Source: Cheiracanthium punctorium
Taxonomy: Eukaryota > Arthropoda > Arachnida > Araneae > Cheiracanthiidae
DNA length: 64,000 bases
Assembly (NCBI GenBank): GCA_038373885.1
Contig: JAWZYV010016944.1
Coordinates: forward strand, 1,116,001 to 1,180,000
Direction: 5' to 3'
The translations under genes were made by a program, and so were the position numbers. The notes beneath the pieces were generated by a model. That model saw only the letters and a program-made list of their open reading frames with translations, had not been told where the DNA came from and did no database searches. This document shows positions 33,941-45,165 of this stretch, piece by piece (positions within the stretch are counted from its first letter, which is position 1; each line of letters starts with the position of its first letter).

Positions 33941-35214
33941 AGAATAATTTACGAAACACCAATTTCGCTGGTATGAAAAATACAAATGACCATAAAAGAA
34001 ATCCTTAAAAAGAGAACATTACCTAGAATGCATGTTTTAGCATTTTCTGGCGCACTTTATCCTCTACAATAACTTACAAGCATAATAAAGAAAGCGATTA
34101 GGCACATTGTTGAGACTGTTGCCATAACAGCCTTATCTTGTTTTACAAAACGTGTGACAGCACTTTAAACAAAACATTTACATTTTATCTTGAAGACAAA
34201 CTTTAAAGATCTAAATAGCACAAACAGTCTACACCAAATAAACTAGTAAAGAATATTTCACAATCTCATTTTCAAAAGCAGTTCAAAATAGTTTTCTCGA
34301 GAATTTTTCTTCGATGTAGAAAACTTTCACTTAAAATATGTGAAGCAAATTTACATTCAATAGTGAGTTCACCAGATCTTTATTTGTAATCTTAAAAAAC
34401 TAGCTTTGCAAGAAAAAAACGAGAGTTTTACTTAAAAGAAAAAATGCATATGCTTATTTTTTTATCCCAAAAATAGTGGAAGAAAATAGTATTTTTCTTG
34501 ACTATTATATCCCTATTAAAAGTGTCAAACAATTTTCGAATTATAAAAAGTGAGATAAAACAGCTCTGCTACATTATTTGTATTTCCTGTAAGTTTTGTA
34601 TAAAAAATATTTTCTAAATGACTATAGTACAATGCTTGTCATTAAAATGCTCTTTTTCCCTCTTTATTATTTCTTTGCATCTTTATCTCCAAGTTCTTTA
34701 TAATGACTTGCCAATTTTTGTGACGCATTTTTGATGCTAAGGAGATCGTATAACATTACGTTCTTTTTCGTTTCAACAAAAAAACCAGTTTTTTATACGA
34801 TTTCAGAATGTGAATAATTGTAAAATGCATAAATGTATGGAGCAATCATTTTTTATTGTATAAAATAAAATCTGAGATTTTTTTAAAGAATTGACTATTT
34901 ATACCAAAATCTTGTCAGAAATGGATGAGTTTCTTGAATGATCATTTTTATTTCGTCAAATATTGACCTAACCTCTGTGTTGAAAGTAAGTTTTTCAGCG
35001 ATAACCGTATTAACTTTTATCTAGGAGAGTATTATTTGATCCCTAATACTATATGTATTTTTATATATTGTAAAGAATTTTCAGAGTGATCTGCTCTTCC
35101 TGGGTTCAATTGGCATAAAATTCATGATATATGTGCCAAATTATTAAGTTTTCATTACGTTGCATGCAAATCGTTTATCTAGAAAGTGATATATGGAACT
35201 TTTTTTCGCAATGG
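33941..35214. other. No gene recognised; AT-rich
   Basis: No long frames and no repeat edges seen. Confidence 0.5.
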
Positions 35215-35400
35215 ATAGCAATAGGGTTGGCAGTTTCTCGCCAAATATTGCCGATATCGCAAAACCGAGTTCAATTCTGGGCATTTATTTTTGGAGTTAA
35301 ATAGCTGGTGATATTCTGGCAAAATCCGACATGCCTGAGGAAATTTGTGAACGATTTCCACTATGAAACCTCTAGCGTTTACTTTCTCGCATAGCATTAG
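35215..35400 (-). repeat. Dispersed repeat family A (diverged minus-strand copy)
   Basis: The reverse complement contains TTGCGATATCGGCAATATTTGG (quoted: TTGCGATATCGGCAATATTT) followed by GCGAGAAACTGCC, aligning with TTGGCGATATCTTCCATATT and GATGAGAAACAGGC of the 56.8-kb copy. Confidence 0.35.
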
Positions 35401-35484
35401 TATTAAGCCACAGAATTACAATTTGAAACTTAAATTCCGTTACGTAAAAGTTTAACAGTAGCGTATAAGATAATGATCGAACTT

Positions 35485-35640
35485 TCAAGAAAATTCGCTA
35501 AAGGGCATAAATACAAGAGCAGATCATCTTGATCAGTTTCTGCGAGTTATCGCTTTCGGCGTGTACGTTATTGCGAGCTTCATGCTACGCAGTGAGAAGC
35601 GTTGTTGTTTCGCCCGCTTAGCGAAGCCTTATTGTAAACT
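35485..35640 (+). promoter_or_regulatory. Promoter-like block (TATA plus initiator)
   Basis: CATAAATA at about 35497-35504 lies about 30 bp before TCAGTTTC at 35533-35540, which is the arthropod TATA-to-initiator spacing. The sequence downstream is GC-richer with several CGs. It could be a host core promoter or an LTR promoter. No linked gene was identified. Confidence 0.25.
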
Positions 35641-36094
35641 TGCTTGGCTAAAATATTGTAAATCCACCGTTTATGAATTGTACAATATTTTAAGATGTGG
35701 AGTAGTTAAAAGATTCTGCTTGAAAACTTAAAGAGCCTTTGCGGCAATCCCTTTATGGCTCCAGATCAGAAGGTTATATCGTCGTAATTCATGACAGTTA
35801 TTTTGTTTGAATCCTTCTTTATTCTGTAGTAACAGCTAACAAACACTAAACTAAAAGAAACAATATAGGTAACATAGATGGTGTGGTAGGTAAGGGGGCG
35901 AGCCAACACTGGATTTATGTCATCAAGCTGGAAGCAGGAAAGTGCAGATACAACAGACTCGCAGCATAGACGACTGTTCAACGTCTTCAAGTTTGAAGCA
36001 GGAAAAGACCAGTCACACCAGATCCACATCAGGGTCGGCTGTTTTGCTGTCACTATACCACACCTAATCTGAACTGCAGCACGCTTTAGCTTAC

Positions 36095-36248
36095 TGTCCA
36101 TTTATAGCGACTTGAAATGCATGCGCATAGTACCGGAGCAGCTTCGTATCTGCTGGTGAAACGATCGCTACGGCTTCCGTTTGAGGTGCTATCGCTGATT
36201 CGAGATGGTAGCTCAGGATCACAACGATTTCTAAGGTCCAGATGTACA
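36095..36248 (-). other. Weak candidate internal exon in a GC-richer island
   Basis: On the minus strand TTTCTCTTCAG precedes 36248 and GTAAGC follows 36095. The 154-bp segment is fully open for 51 codons (starting VHLDLRNRCDPELPSR) and about half G+C in an AT-rich region. The island continues to 35880 with a direct repeat (AAGCTGGAAGCAGGAAA and AAGTTTGAAGCAGGAAA). I recognise no protein. A retrotransposon leader or LTR is an equal alternative. Confidence 0.25.
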
Positions 36249-36259
36249 CTGAAGAGAAA

Positions 36260-37234
36260 CACCACACATTCCACTGAGTTGATTTTTTGGAATGATTTTA
36301 ATGTATGTGAAATGCAGTTTCTGCGGAGTTTTTCTGTTCGTCTGACTGTTATCAATCAAATTATTTCTTGTGAATTCCTGATAATTGTACCTTGATGATT
36401 GTTAGACTATTTTCTAGAAGCAAAAAAAGTTTGTATTTCGTCTTTAACTGTGCTGATTTCTGAAACACTCAAAACACTCCTAATTTTCAAGCATTCCCAC
36501 CTATCCGAACCCATCAATTGAACAGTTTGAAGTCCTCCCTTTTTGACTGCAATCGACTGAGAAATTTATGTACGGAGTCACTAAAGACGTGCAATACATT
36601 TATGTCTATAGCCAAAATTCTATAGATATATTTCAATACATTATAAGATCAGTTAGGTGATGGTTAGTTAAATTTGGTGAAAAGCCACCTATCCTTAATA
36701 TTAATGAAATATTGCACCTCAATTTCAAATTAAATAAGTTGGAATGAAGTACATCAAAATTTCTCTAATTTAACAGGCATACAAGGACCTCATATGATGG
36801 CCACATTATATATATTTTTTTAATAAATGAAGGTGTCCGAAATGAACTTTAACTGATTGCTGCCCGTGGATCTTCATGATTTAGGAGATTTTTGCATGTT
36901 CCTGTAAATGGACTATTAACGCTGCAGACACAGATTCCATATTTGGAAGAATTATAAAATTTAGAATTATAAAATGTAATAAATACTAGCTGGAACCAGT
37001 CGAATTCGAAGGTCACTTTACTGACGTTTATTAATGTTTCAGAAATAAATGGGAACGATCAGGAATGTCACCAAGGTCTTGGACAAATCGGACAGGAACA
37101 ATCGAAGAGCGAACGGACGTGACCTGACATGTGACAAAAAATAAAGAAAAAGTTTCGCGCCAGTTCTTACTTTAGCAACTGTACGATGGCGGTGAAATAA
37201 TTGAAATCGTTAAAAGCTCCCTGTTTTTATCTCC
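36260..37234. other. No gene recognised
   Basis: AT-rich, with a GC-richer stretch at 37030-37160. No motifs seen. Confidence 0.45.
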
Positions 37235-37366
37235 CATCGAAGCTTGGTACTCATTTTATTGAACCACTCAAGGGATGAAAGGCTAAGCCGAACTCGCCAA
37301 ACCAGGGAATCGACCCCGGACCTACGACACGGCAGAACAGAGCGCTAACCGTGTTAAACCCCAGGG
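37235..37366 (-). repeat. SINE type 2 (tRNA-derived), short copy
   Basis: On the minus strand CGGTTAGCGCTCTG (A-box side) and AGGTCCGGGGTCGATTCCCT (B box) are followed by CCTTTCATCCCTTGAGTGG and TCAATAAAATGAG, matching the copy at 10690-10949. The distal tail is absent. Confidence 0.7.
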
Positions 37367-37379
37367 ATTATATTTTAAC

Positions 37380-37640
37380 TACACTTCACCTTCACAAATT
37401 TTGCTTTGAAAATGTACCATAGTCCATGAGTATATCGTATTCGCCTTCTTTGTTCCATGAAACACTTTTGGGGACTTGAAATCTATATTAAAATCGCCTA
37501 CCAAATCTATTTTGCAATCTTCGCCAAGCATATTCTAACTATACTTCTCCTTTATTGTAGGTAAATAAACTGTAACATTAGCCTGTTTCTATCTAAGTTT
37601 GGTAGATATCGCCAAGCTCGGCTTAGTTTTTGAGGACTTT
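37380..37640 (-). repeat. Dispersed repeat family A (minus-strand copy)
   Basis: Its reverse complement reads GAGCTTGGCGATATCTACC, AGAAACAGGCTAATGTTACA, AATATGCTTGGCGAAGATTG and GTAGGCGATTTTAATATAGA, collinear with 56.8-57.1 kb. A frame through the last block reads LVGDFNIDFKS. Confidence 0.65.
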
Positions 37641-38454
37641 TTTTTGGCCTCATACTTGGTGGTAGATCATCAAAAACTGTAACCTGGGCGGCTTTCAATA
37701 TTTCCCCCTCCCCCTCTCCCGAGCTATTATCTGTCGCTTTTAAGCATTTCTCTGTATAAGCCGTAATGTTTCAGAAATATTTTTTGCAGCCCTGTAAAAA
37801 AATCTATAAGTTGTGCGCACACCAATATCAATACCGGTCGTACAACGGTAGTCGTTAATATATGTACCAAATATGTGAGCTCAATCGAGTGCCCCGTTTA
37901 GGAGCTAGCGCACTTTTAAGTACTTATAAATGCAAAATATAACGACCTAATTAGCTAGAAAATAGTAAAAAATGTCAGAATTTAAAGAACGCAGTGACGC
38001 ATCCATTATTCTGCGAGGGACAATCTGCAAAACGGAGTGCACGCTTTTTCGTAATTTGGCAACTTACACATAATTAATCATAATTTCGCATTAAAGTTGC
38101 TAGTAAAACAGTGCTCCTTATTTTACTTTTCTTAAACTTTTATGAAGGCGTAATTAACGCCGCCAAATATTTTACCTTGCCAACAGGTTGCAAATACACA
38201 AACTTATAAGCCACAAATTAAACTTCACAATAAAGATAGTTCTTTAAAATATAAATAACCGTTTATTGCATAATCGTATTTGAATTATTTTGCACTTTCA
38301 AGATACTGGGCTACATTTTAGTAAACATGTGTAATAGATCTGCATTTTTTGCAGATATATACTGGCGCAAAAAAAATGGCTCTTTTCAAATCACTTCTCT
38401 TTTTTCAATTCAAAAATAGTATTAATAGTACATGTTTCATGTTACGTGGCATTG

Positions 38455-38875
38455 CTTTTGACGATGGGATTGTGATCAGGCATAATTGATTCAGCATCCG
38501 AAATCATCAAATTGATGTTTTCAGAAGAAAACTGCCAAATGAATACAGCTATTTGTATCATTTTGGAAAACGCATCACCTGAAATTTTAAACTCTTGTTT
38601 GTCCACGCGATCTTATTACCGATTTTAAAATTTATGAACGTTAAGAAATTCATTTCGACTTAATTATTTCTCATGCTTTTTAATTTGACGTGAAACTGAC
38701 GTAATGTCTTATGAAATGCCGTACTTATTTTTGAAGACAGGCTTTTATTCTGGTTACTGATTGGTAGAGAGGAGTATCATGGTCTAAGCGCATGGTCAAA
38801 CTGCATCAGAAACGACTTCAAGAATCTGTCCTGAGATGCCTTAGTGTTTTACTATATATAAAATAGATTTGACTT
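38455..38875 (+). repeat. Dispersed repeat family C, copy 2 (unoccupied Tc1 site)
   Basis: Collinear with 16700-17089. Its right end ...GCCTTAGTGTTTTACTATATATAAAATAGATT continues past the point where copy 1 is interrupted by Tc1, so it preserves the empty-site arrangement. Confidence 0.75.
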
Positions 38876-40004
38876 TTGTATTGCAACATTCTACGTTTAA
38901 TTGGAGAAATTTTGCATAGATTTCAAATAGAACAGTCACATTGAGCGACACCCACACTCGAAGAGAAAAAGTGGTTAAAATCAAAAGTTAAAAGTAAATA
39001 TTCACTAAATATTTTTCGAACTTAGATTGAAAAAAATAACAAAATGATTCCGATAATAACATAAAATTAAATTTAAAATAATATTATTATATGCATCTGC
39101 AAATTGAGACTGATATTTCTGTTATGTTAGTGACTTAATTTTTTTCCGCATTATCTATTTAATATTTCTTGTGTGCATGCTTCACAATAGTTCCTTTGAT
39201 GTTTAAGACGGATTTTGAAATAAAGATTGCTTCACACGAATTGCGTTTATATTACATTATATGCATGAAATGTACAAAATTAATTAAGATTTATAAACAG
39301 TTGTATTTAAAAAGACTATCGGTGATTCAGATTTGAATTTAAGTGTAGATTTTTTTCAGAACTCAAATGAAATGATAACCACAATTCTTTAAAAAGTTGG
39401 TATGGAAAGTTCATATTCCAAGCACATTTTCTCTATATTGATCGAACTCTAAATGACCTAGAGCTTCCATTTCTCACTCTATCACAAAACATCCTTCAGA
39501 CATAAAGAATTTTTCCTTCGTTCAACCTCCAATTAAATTAAAAGCTAAAGAAAATAAAAATGGGCCCTTTTTAAAATAGTTCTGGGACTAAAGAAGTATG
39601 AATGGAAATGATTTAACCATTTCTTTGACATAAAACACTATTAAAAAACTATATGCTCGAAGAATTTTAAAATTTAACTGAACTTTTAAAAATATATGTT
39701 CATAACTGCACTTTTATAGCAGTTGCATTATGTGTGAAATAGTGTATTATAACATGCATAGATTGAACCTAATTGGTTAATTTATGTAGTCAAGATTTTC
39801 TCGCTTACAGACAGTTGCTTAGGATAAGATTGATTAAGGTTGATTAGTGCGATAACAAACAACTCTCAAATTTATGATAAAGTCATTAGACATGTAGTTA
39901 TATTTTATTTTATATTTCATGCAAAAAGAATAGGGAAGGATGCAAAACGAGACAAAAGAGAGATTTAGAGCTGTTATGCGAGATGAAAGAGACCCTTTTT
40001 CATT
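38876..40004. other. No gene recognised; AT-rich
   Basis: No long frames or repeat edges seen. Confidence 0.5.
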
Positions 40005-40160
40005 TTAGGGATTTTTGAATATACATCCTATAATTATCTATCTCATCATTATAGGGATTTTGCAACGTATATCTTATAATGTTCTATGTCATCATTGTTG
40101 GGATATTGCAACATACATCCTATAATGATCTGTCTCGTCAGTATGGGGATATTGTGAGAT
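40005..40160 (+). repeat. Short tandem array, about three 47-bp units
   Basis: Units begin AGGGATTTTTGAATATACAT (40005), AGGGATTTTGCAACGTATAT (40053) and GGGATATTGCAACATACATC (about 40101). Each contains CTATAATNNTCTNTNTC.TC. A partial unit ends the array. The units have diverged. Confidence 0.75.
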
Positions 40161-40309
40161 GAGACAAGTTTATTTTTGTCTAGCGTCCATCCCTACGAAC
40201 GAGGGTCTCCATGGGTCTGGATACTGTTCTGTTGCTGTTACATCGCATAGGAGATATTTTTTATGTGTGAAATATTTTAATTACTTTTAATCTAATCGTC
40301 AAAATCAGA

Positions 40310-40489
40310 ATGTATTTTATTTCCCTTTCCTGTGTCTCTCCAGTGAAAGGGTATGTTCGTGGCTTCTGGATTTTCCCCGAAGAAATGCTTTCTACCACTA
40401 CCTTTTCGAATTCCTTTAACGGTTTTCGTAACGGCCGTTTAGCAGTTGAACTGTTGGATCTCGGTGGCGTGGCTGCTCACTTCATGTGA
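40310..40489 (+). other. Small open frame, possible terminal exon
   Basis: A 59-codon frame runs from ATG 40310 to TGA 40487-40489. The part after an acceptor-like CCTGTGTCTCTCCAG (ending 40343) reads KGYVRGFWIFPEEMLS ... RLAVELLDLGGVAAHFM and lies in a GC-richer island (40190-40540). The composition looks protein-like but I recognise no family. It could be the last coding exon of an unseen gene or a transposon fragment. Confidence 0.28.
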
Positions 40490-41193
40490 TGCAGGCCTTC
40501 GCCACTGCACATAGGCCCGCAAGCCATGCACTCCATAATATTTTTATAATTATGCTCATGCTTCCCCAAGTTTTCTTCTTTTTAAAAACGAACACTGTAA
40601 TCTAGAAATGCTGAATTGCCGCGAAAGTGAATAAAACATGACTTTAAAAGAAAAAATGCGTGCTGTTAATAATTTGTCATCGATTTACTGAAATCTTTAT
40701 CTTATATTTTGGTGCTTCGTGTTTCGAATTTTTGTGTGCTCTCTTTAGGCACGATGTAAAACGACGAGTGCTAAGAAGATGAATGTGTTTTCTCTACGAC
40801 ATCGTTATGTGGGTCAAAAATTAGTTGGACACCTCCTTCATTTTTCATTTTTTTTAATCTCCAAATGGATTACTTTTAATCGGATGACTTCGTTCGGTTT
40901 AAGATTTTTACTGCTTTTTCCTTAGTACTGCATTGCGCAAGTATCATCCGTAATACAGCCATGAATGTCGGTGCATTTTTATCAAGTGCCACAACGTAGT
41001 GTACAACTTTTTTTTTTTGAGTGCAACATGTGATAATAATTCACCTTCCAACCAATATCTATACGGCAGATACCTTGTTCAGACATGCTGTTATAGATCG
41101 TCTAGAAGGTACCATGCAAATAGAAACAACATAGAATTTTACTTTGCCTACTCTAAAAGTACTTAACGTCAAAAGATCTCATAATGACTTCCA

Positions 41194-41427
41194 CACTGCA
41201 AAAAAAAGTCTGTCAAATTTACAGAAAAAAACTGTCAGCCAGGACGCCAGTTTATTTCCGTTTTTTTAACAGAAGTCTTCCGTAAATTTTACAGATTCTC
41301 TGTTGATTTTACAGAAATTTTCCGTATACTGAAAAAAATACCGAAGACTTCTGTAAAATATACGGAAATAAACTGGCGTCCTGGCTGACAGTTTTTTCTG
41401 TCAGTTTAACAGACTTTTTTTGCAGTG
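41194..41427. mobile_element. Palindromic MITE with CACTG termini, 234 bp
   Basis: It starts CACTGCAAAAAAAAGTCTGT and ends ...GACTTTTTTTGCAGTG. The arms include AGCCAGGACGCCAGTTTATT and its exact inverse, and pairing extends through ACAGAAGTCTTCCGTA with TACCGAAGACTTCTGT to a short centre near 41310. CA dinucleotides at 41192-41193 and 41428-41429 could be a 2-bp target duplication. CACTG termini and a short duplication suggest a CACTA/Chapaev-type relative, but no transposase is present. Confidence 0.85.
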
Positions 41428-42096
41428 CATGTGTGTCGCTTAAAGCCTACTCACATTTGTGACCAATATGCGACGACATCTAAGTGTAGCAGTTGCAGTG
41501 TGACTTTTTGTCACCGTTTTGCGACTGTCTATCGTATTGCCTGGAATGATTCAACTGTGACGCTTCAGTTTGTAATGTCACAAGTGAATCGTTGTTTCAC
41601 ACCTGTGAAACTGCATATGGGCTTACTTACGATTCTTATGTGACAAGCTTCAACAATTGGCTTGTGATGTTGCATGATGTCACAGTGAAGTTTGCTAACG
41701 GTCAACTAGCGGTCATGACGATGTGTACATATGTTACATCGGAGAAACCGTTTGTTCACGCTCGAGAACTCCCGCCACCCTTGAAAACTCAAATCTTGCC
41801 TAAATTACAAGCAAAACGATAAAAGAAAGTGGATGCAAAATTTTTCTTTTATTCTACAAAACAAATTTTTTACTTCCTTGTAAATAAATATTGTAATTGC
41901 AGGAAATTTCGTTTCCATGTTTTGACAGAAGTATCCATTTTAATCAATTATTAAAGCATTTTTATTAGTGCCTCAAACATTCATTTTCACCATACCTGAG
42001 AAATTCAGTATTCAGGTTATGAAAAAAATATCCACTTTGACTAATCATTGAAGAATTTCGACAAGTTTGTGCTAGACGTCTGTACTTACATAAATA
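41428..42096. other. No gene recognised
   Basis: Frames at 41425-41643 and 41592-41822 are open but show no known motif. GC is slightly raised. Confidence 0.4.
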
Positions 42097-42442
42097 ACAG
42101 GGTGGCCATAATTAAACTGCAAGTGTTCAAGAGGTGCTGGAGAGAAAACTACCGAGAATATTCGGTATTTACACGTTTCAGAACATGCGCAAGTCAAATA
42201 TGCAAATAAAAAATAAAAAAAATCGTCATTTTCACCCGATAGATGGCTTTGTACCGTATTTCAAAGCTCACCGGTGGCATATAAAACTTCCGAAACCGAT
42301 TGACAGAGCATAGTGACATTCTAAGAGGTATATAAACAATATAAAACATCATTTACAGTTTATCAAAATCCACACATTTCGCTTCAGTAATTAAATTTTT
42401 ACAGTAACATGTAATCAAAAATTAGCGTAAATTAATAGCCTA

Positions 42443-43147
42443 AGAGCCAGCGACCGCCAGACCTTCGTCATAGTATAAAAGCTGAAACTTTCTCTGCGCA
42501 TACCCCCCAACAGAGGTAGGAACAATCGGCCACTCTAAAGTTTGGATGATCGTGGCTTTGTCGGGTAACAGGTGGCAAAGGTGTATAAAATTGCCAAAAG
42601 TTTCGTTATTTCATAAAGCTTCATTTTTTTATATGTTCTTCTTTGCAGTACTAGAAATCACTTTATCCCTTGCCAGACACTTTTCCATCGTGGCAAACCC
42701 CCGCCAGACAATCTCAAAGTCATGGAAAACTGTTGTGTTCGTAAACTCCCGCGACGAAATTACGTCAAGCTGTCACAAAGTGCCAAGCACATTTTGTACT
42801 GTCACTTCTGAACCTTCACACGCGCGAACTTTCTTGCAGCGCGCTCGTAATAGAATTACGTTTTTCAAGACTTTGAGGTTGTCTGTCGGGGGTTTGCCAC
42901 GATGGAAAAGTGTCTGGCAAGGGATAAATTGATTTCTAGTACTGCGAAGAAGAACATATAAAAAAATGAAGCTTTATGAAATGACGAAATTTTCGGCAAT
43001 TTTATACACCTTTGCCACCTGTTACCCGACAAAGCCACGATCATCCAAACTTTAGAGTGGCCGATTGTTCGTACCTCTGTTGGGGGGTATGCGCAGAGAA
43101 AATTTCAGCTTTTATACTATGACGAAGGTCTGGCGGTCACTGGCTCT
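42443..43147. mobile_element. Foldback element with ~290-bp near-identical arms
   Basis: AGAGCCAGCGACCGCCAGAC at the left end is matched in inverse by GTCTGGCGGTCACTGGCTCT at the right end. The arms pair with few differences to about 42735 and 42855, e.g. GTTTGCCACGATGGAAAAGT and TTGTCGGGTAACAGGTGGCA in both. The loop is about 120 bp. The 128-codon frame at 42546-42932 crosses the arms and loop and is probably incidental. No clear target duplication (ATAGCCTA against TGCTCTAT). Confidence 0.85.
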
Positions 43148-43210
43148 TGCTCTATAAGATCACAAATTAAACAATTTATAAAGACGCTTTGGAAAACAAT
43201 TAAACCATTA

Positions 43211-43348
43211 TTTATTCTCATTGACACTCATTGGACCTCTTCTTTATCGTTTCATACGCCGGTATTCTTTCAGAGTAGCTGAATAATTGCTACCATTCTG
43301 ATAGAATATCTTCACTAACAATGCACGTTCCTTCTTATTCAGAGTCAT
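43211..43348 (-). pseudogene. N-terminus of a mariner-like transposase
   Basis: From ATG 43348 on the minus strand: MTLNKKERALLVKIFYQNGS, then NYSATLKEYRRMKR, a stop, and RRGPMSVNE. This is the helix-turn-helix start seen also in the element at 12630-14461 (MTLSGKQRCELMKLFYLTG). The catalytic domain is absent, so the element was non-autonomous before the foldback element landed. Confidence 0.65.
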
Positions 43349-44049
43349 GATTGACCATTACTCAATCTGGTCTTGTTTTTACACTGTTCGATGGGCTTAA
43401 AATTTGCATATATGACGCCCATAAGCATTAAAACACGATATCGCGCCATCTATCGGGTGAAAATGGCGATTTTTTTTATTGCATATTTGACTTGCGCATG
43501 TTCTGAAACGTGCAGATACCAAGTTTCATTGGAATATTCCTGGTAGTTTTCTCTCCAGCACTCCTTGAACACTTGCAGTTTAATTATAGCCACCCTGTAT
43601 GTCCGAGTCATTTTAACCATTCCTGAAATCATTTTGTATCAACGCAACATATTACGTATCTGTGTACATATCTCGTATACCTCAAAAACGATTGGTTGCA
43701 GAATGATGAATTTTTTTATTTAAGAAATTTGAATCATCTATTTGTGTACATCCCTATTGTGTACATCTATTTGTGTACATTTCAATCAAATGGATAGTTA
43801 TGGTTGTGCAAAAGACTTTCAATTAATTAATCTTTTCAGACATGATTAAGTAATTTCTCTGTGAATTAAATAATTTTTCTTTTGATAATACAGATTAAAT
43901 TTGTACTTCAAAAAATAAAATAAAAAATTCTGTTTATTATTTATTTATTTGGAGGGGGGAGGTATGTGCACAAATTAGGATACCCATCATGTACGATAGT
44001 ATAGGTAATTTTTGTGTTTTCAATTGTAGGCACAGGTTTCGAAAATATT

Positions 44050-45165
44050 AAAGACCAAGGCTTAAAATTAACAATGGTCCACTGGTCCGAGACCACTAAA
44101 ATCTAAAACGGACCAGCAGAATACAAAATTTGATGGTCCGTCGGACCAGTAACCATAATGCATGTTATATTATTTGATCTATTTAATATTTTAACAATAG
44201 GCATTAACTTTTTAGCGCTTTCCAACAAGGTTGAAAAATGTTTATGATTTCGGCTTGTCTGTCTGTCCGTCTGTCCATCCGTGCTCCCGTAAATATGCAT
44301 CAATTTCTACGAAATATGTATATGGTATTCTTATCTACTGTGCCATGCACCCTATTGAAATGGTGTATGTAGAATTTATAGTTCTTCTACAGGATCACTC
44401 AAAATATTCCCAATTCATTACGCTCTATGGGCAGTTATTTTTTAAAGCATATTTTAGAGATATTCTGCTATTTGAAATGAAACAAAATTAATGTATCTTA
44501 CTAAGAATTACAAGATAAAGATTGCCATTGAAAATACTGTATCGTTAATAGTTCTTCTACAGTTTTCTATTGTAAATAATTTAAGCAGCACTCATAGTTT
44601 GTTTATAGGAGAAAAAAAAAGCCCAATGAATTGAAAGAAAACAAAGTTGACATACATATTATTAAGGCTCACAAAATAATGATTTCCATTGAAAATAGTG
44701 TCTGTATTATTAATAAGAACACTTAAAAGAATTTCAATGCATTGCAATCCATGGCAGTTGAGAGACACTAATACATTTCAAGCACAAGACAGTGAGTATA
44801 AAAACTTTATAACAGTTTACTCTTCAGTTAAATAATGGAAAAAAATTAAAGGTCTTTTACAGGGTCTTATAAAATTGCATTTATAGTGATAATGCAACGT
44901 TTTTCTTTCCCCGAAATCTTGACAGATTTAAGGAAAAGACATCGCCAAATTTGGCGCAAAATTATTTTTGTGTTGGAAAGTGTTTTATACTCGATGCGTT
45001 TTGCATGATTTATCTTTCTTTTTTTAATTCGTCTCTTAACGGAAATTAATATATATTTATTGCTTATATAATTTCTTTTGTTTTCCAATTTTTTTAAATC
45101 ATGTATACGTACAAGTGATAAATATTACGGACCAGAGAAGTCATGGAGTCACTGGTTCGTTATAT
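44050..45165 (+). repeat. Composite dispersed repeat: family E ends around a family B core
   Basis: The left end (CACTGGTCCGAGACCACTAA, GGACCAGCAGAATACAAAAT) and right end (AAATCATGTATACGTACAAG, GGACCAGAGAAGTCATGGAG) reappear in inverse at 54895-55290. The middle (44205-45020) matches family B at 6830-7465, with a TCTGTCTGTCCGTCTGTCC run. The 54.9-kb copy lacks this middle. No open reading frame of note. Confidence 0.6.

Larger units (their letters stand above)
42097..43598 (-). mobile_element. Mariner-like element, deleted, with a nested foldback insertion
   Basis: Both ends carry ACAGGGTGGC(C/T)ATAATTAAAC inverted, with pairing over about 150 bp (for example AGTGTTCAAG and GCTGGAGAGAAAACTACC in both). 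Inside, on the minus strand, lies only the N-terminus of a transposase. A separate 705-bp palindromic element sits within (42443-43147), leaving about 0.8 kb of original element. The left flank reads TA before the A of the TIR. The right flank reads AT, so the TA duplication is imperfect. Confidence 0.8.

Noticed and set aside
36117..36395. 92-codon plus-strand frame
   Set aside because: It overlaps the minus-strand exon candidate, has no motif and no better support than its antisense.
42546..42932. 128-codon frame
   Set aside because: It runs across the arms and loop of the foldback element, has no known motif and is best explained by the palindrome.
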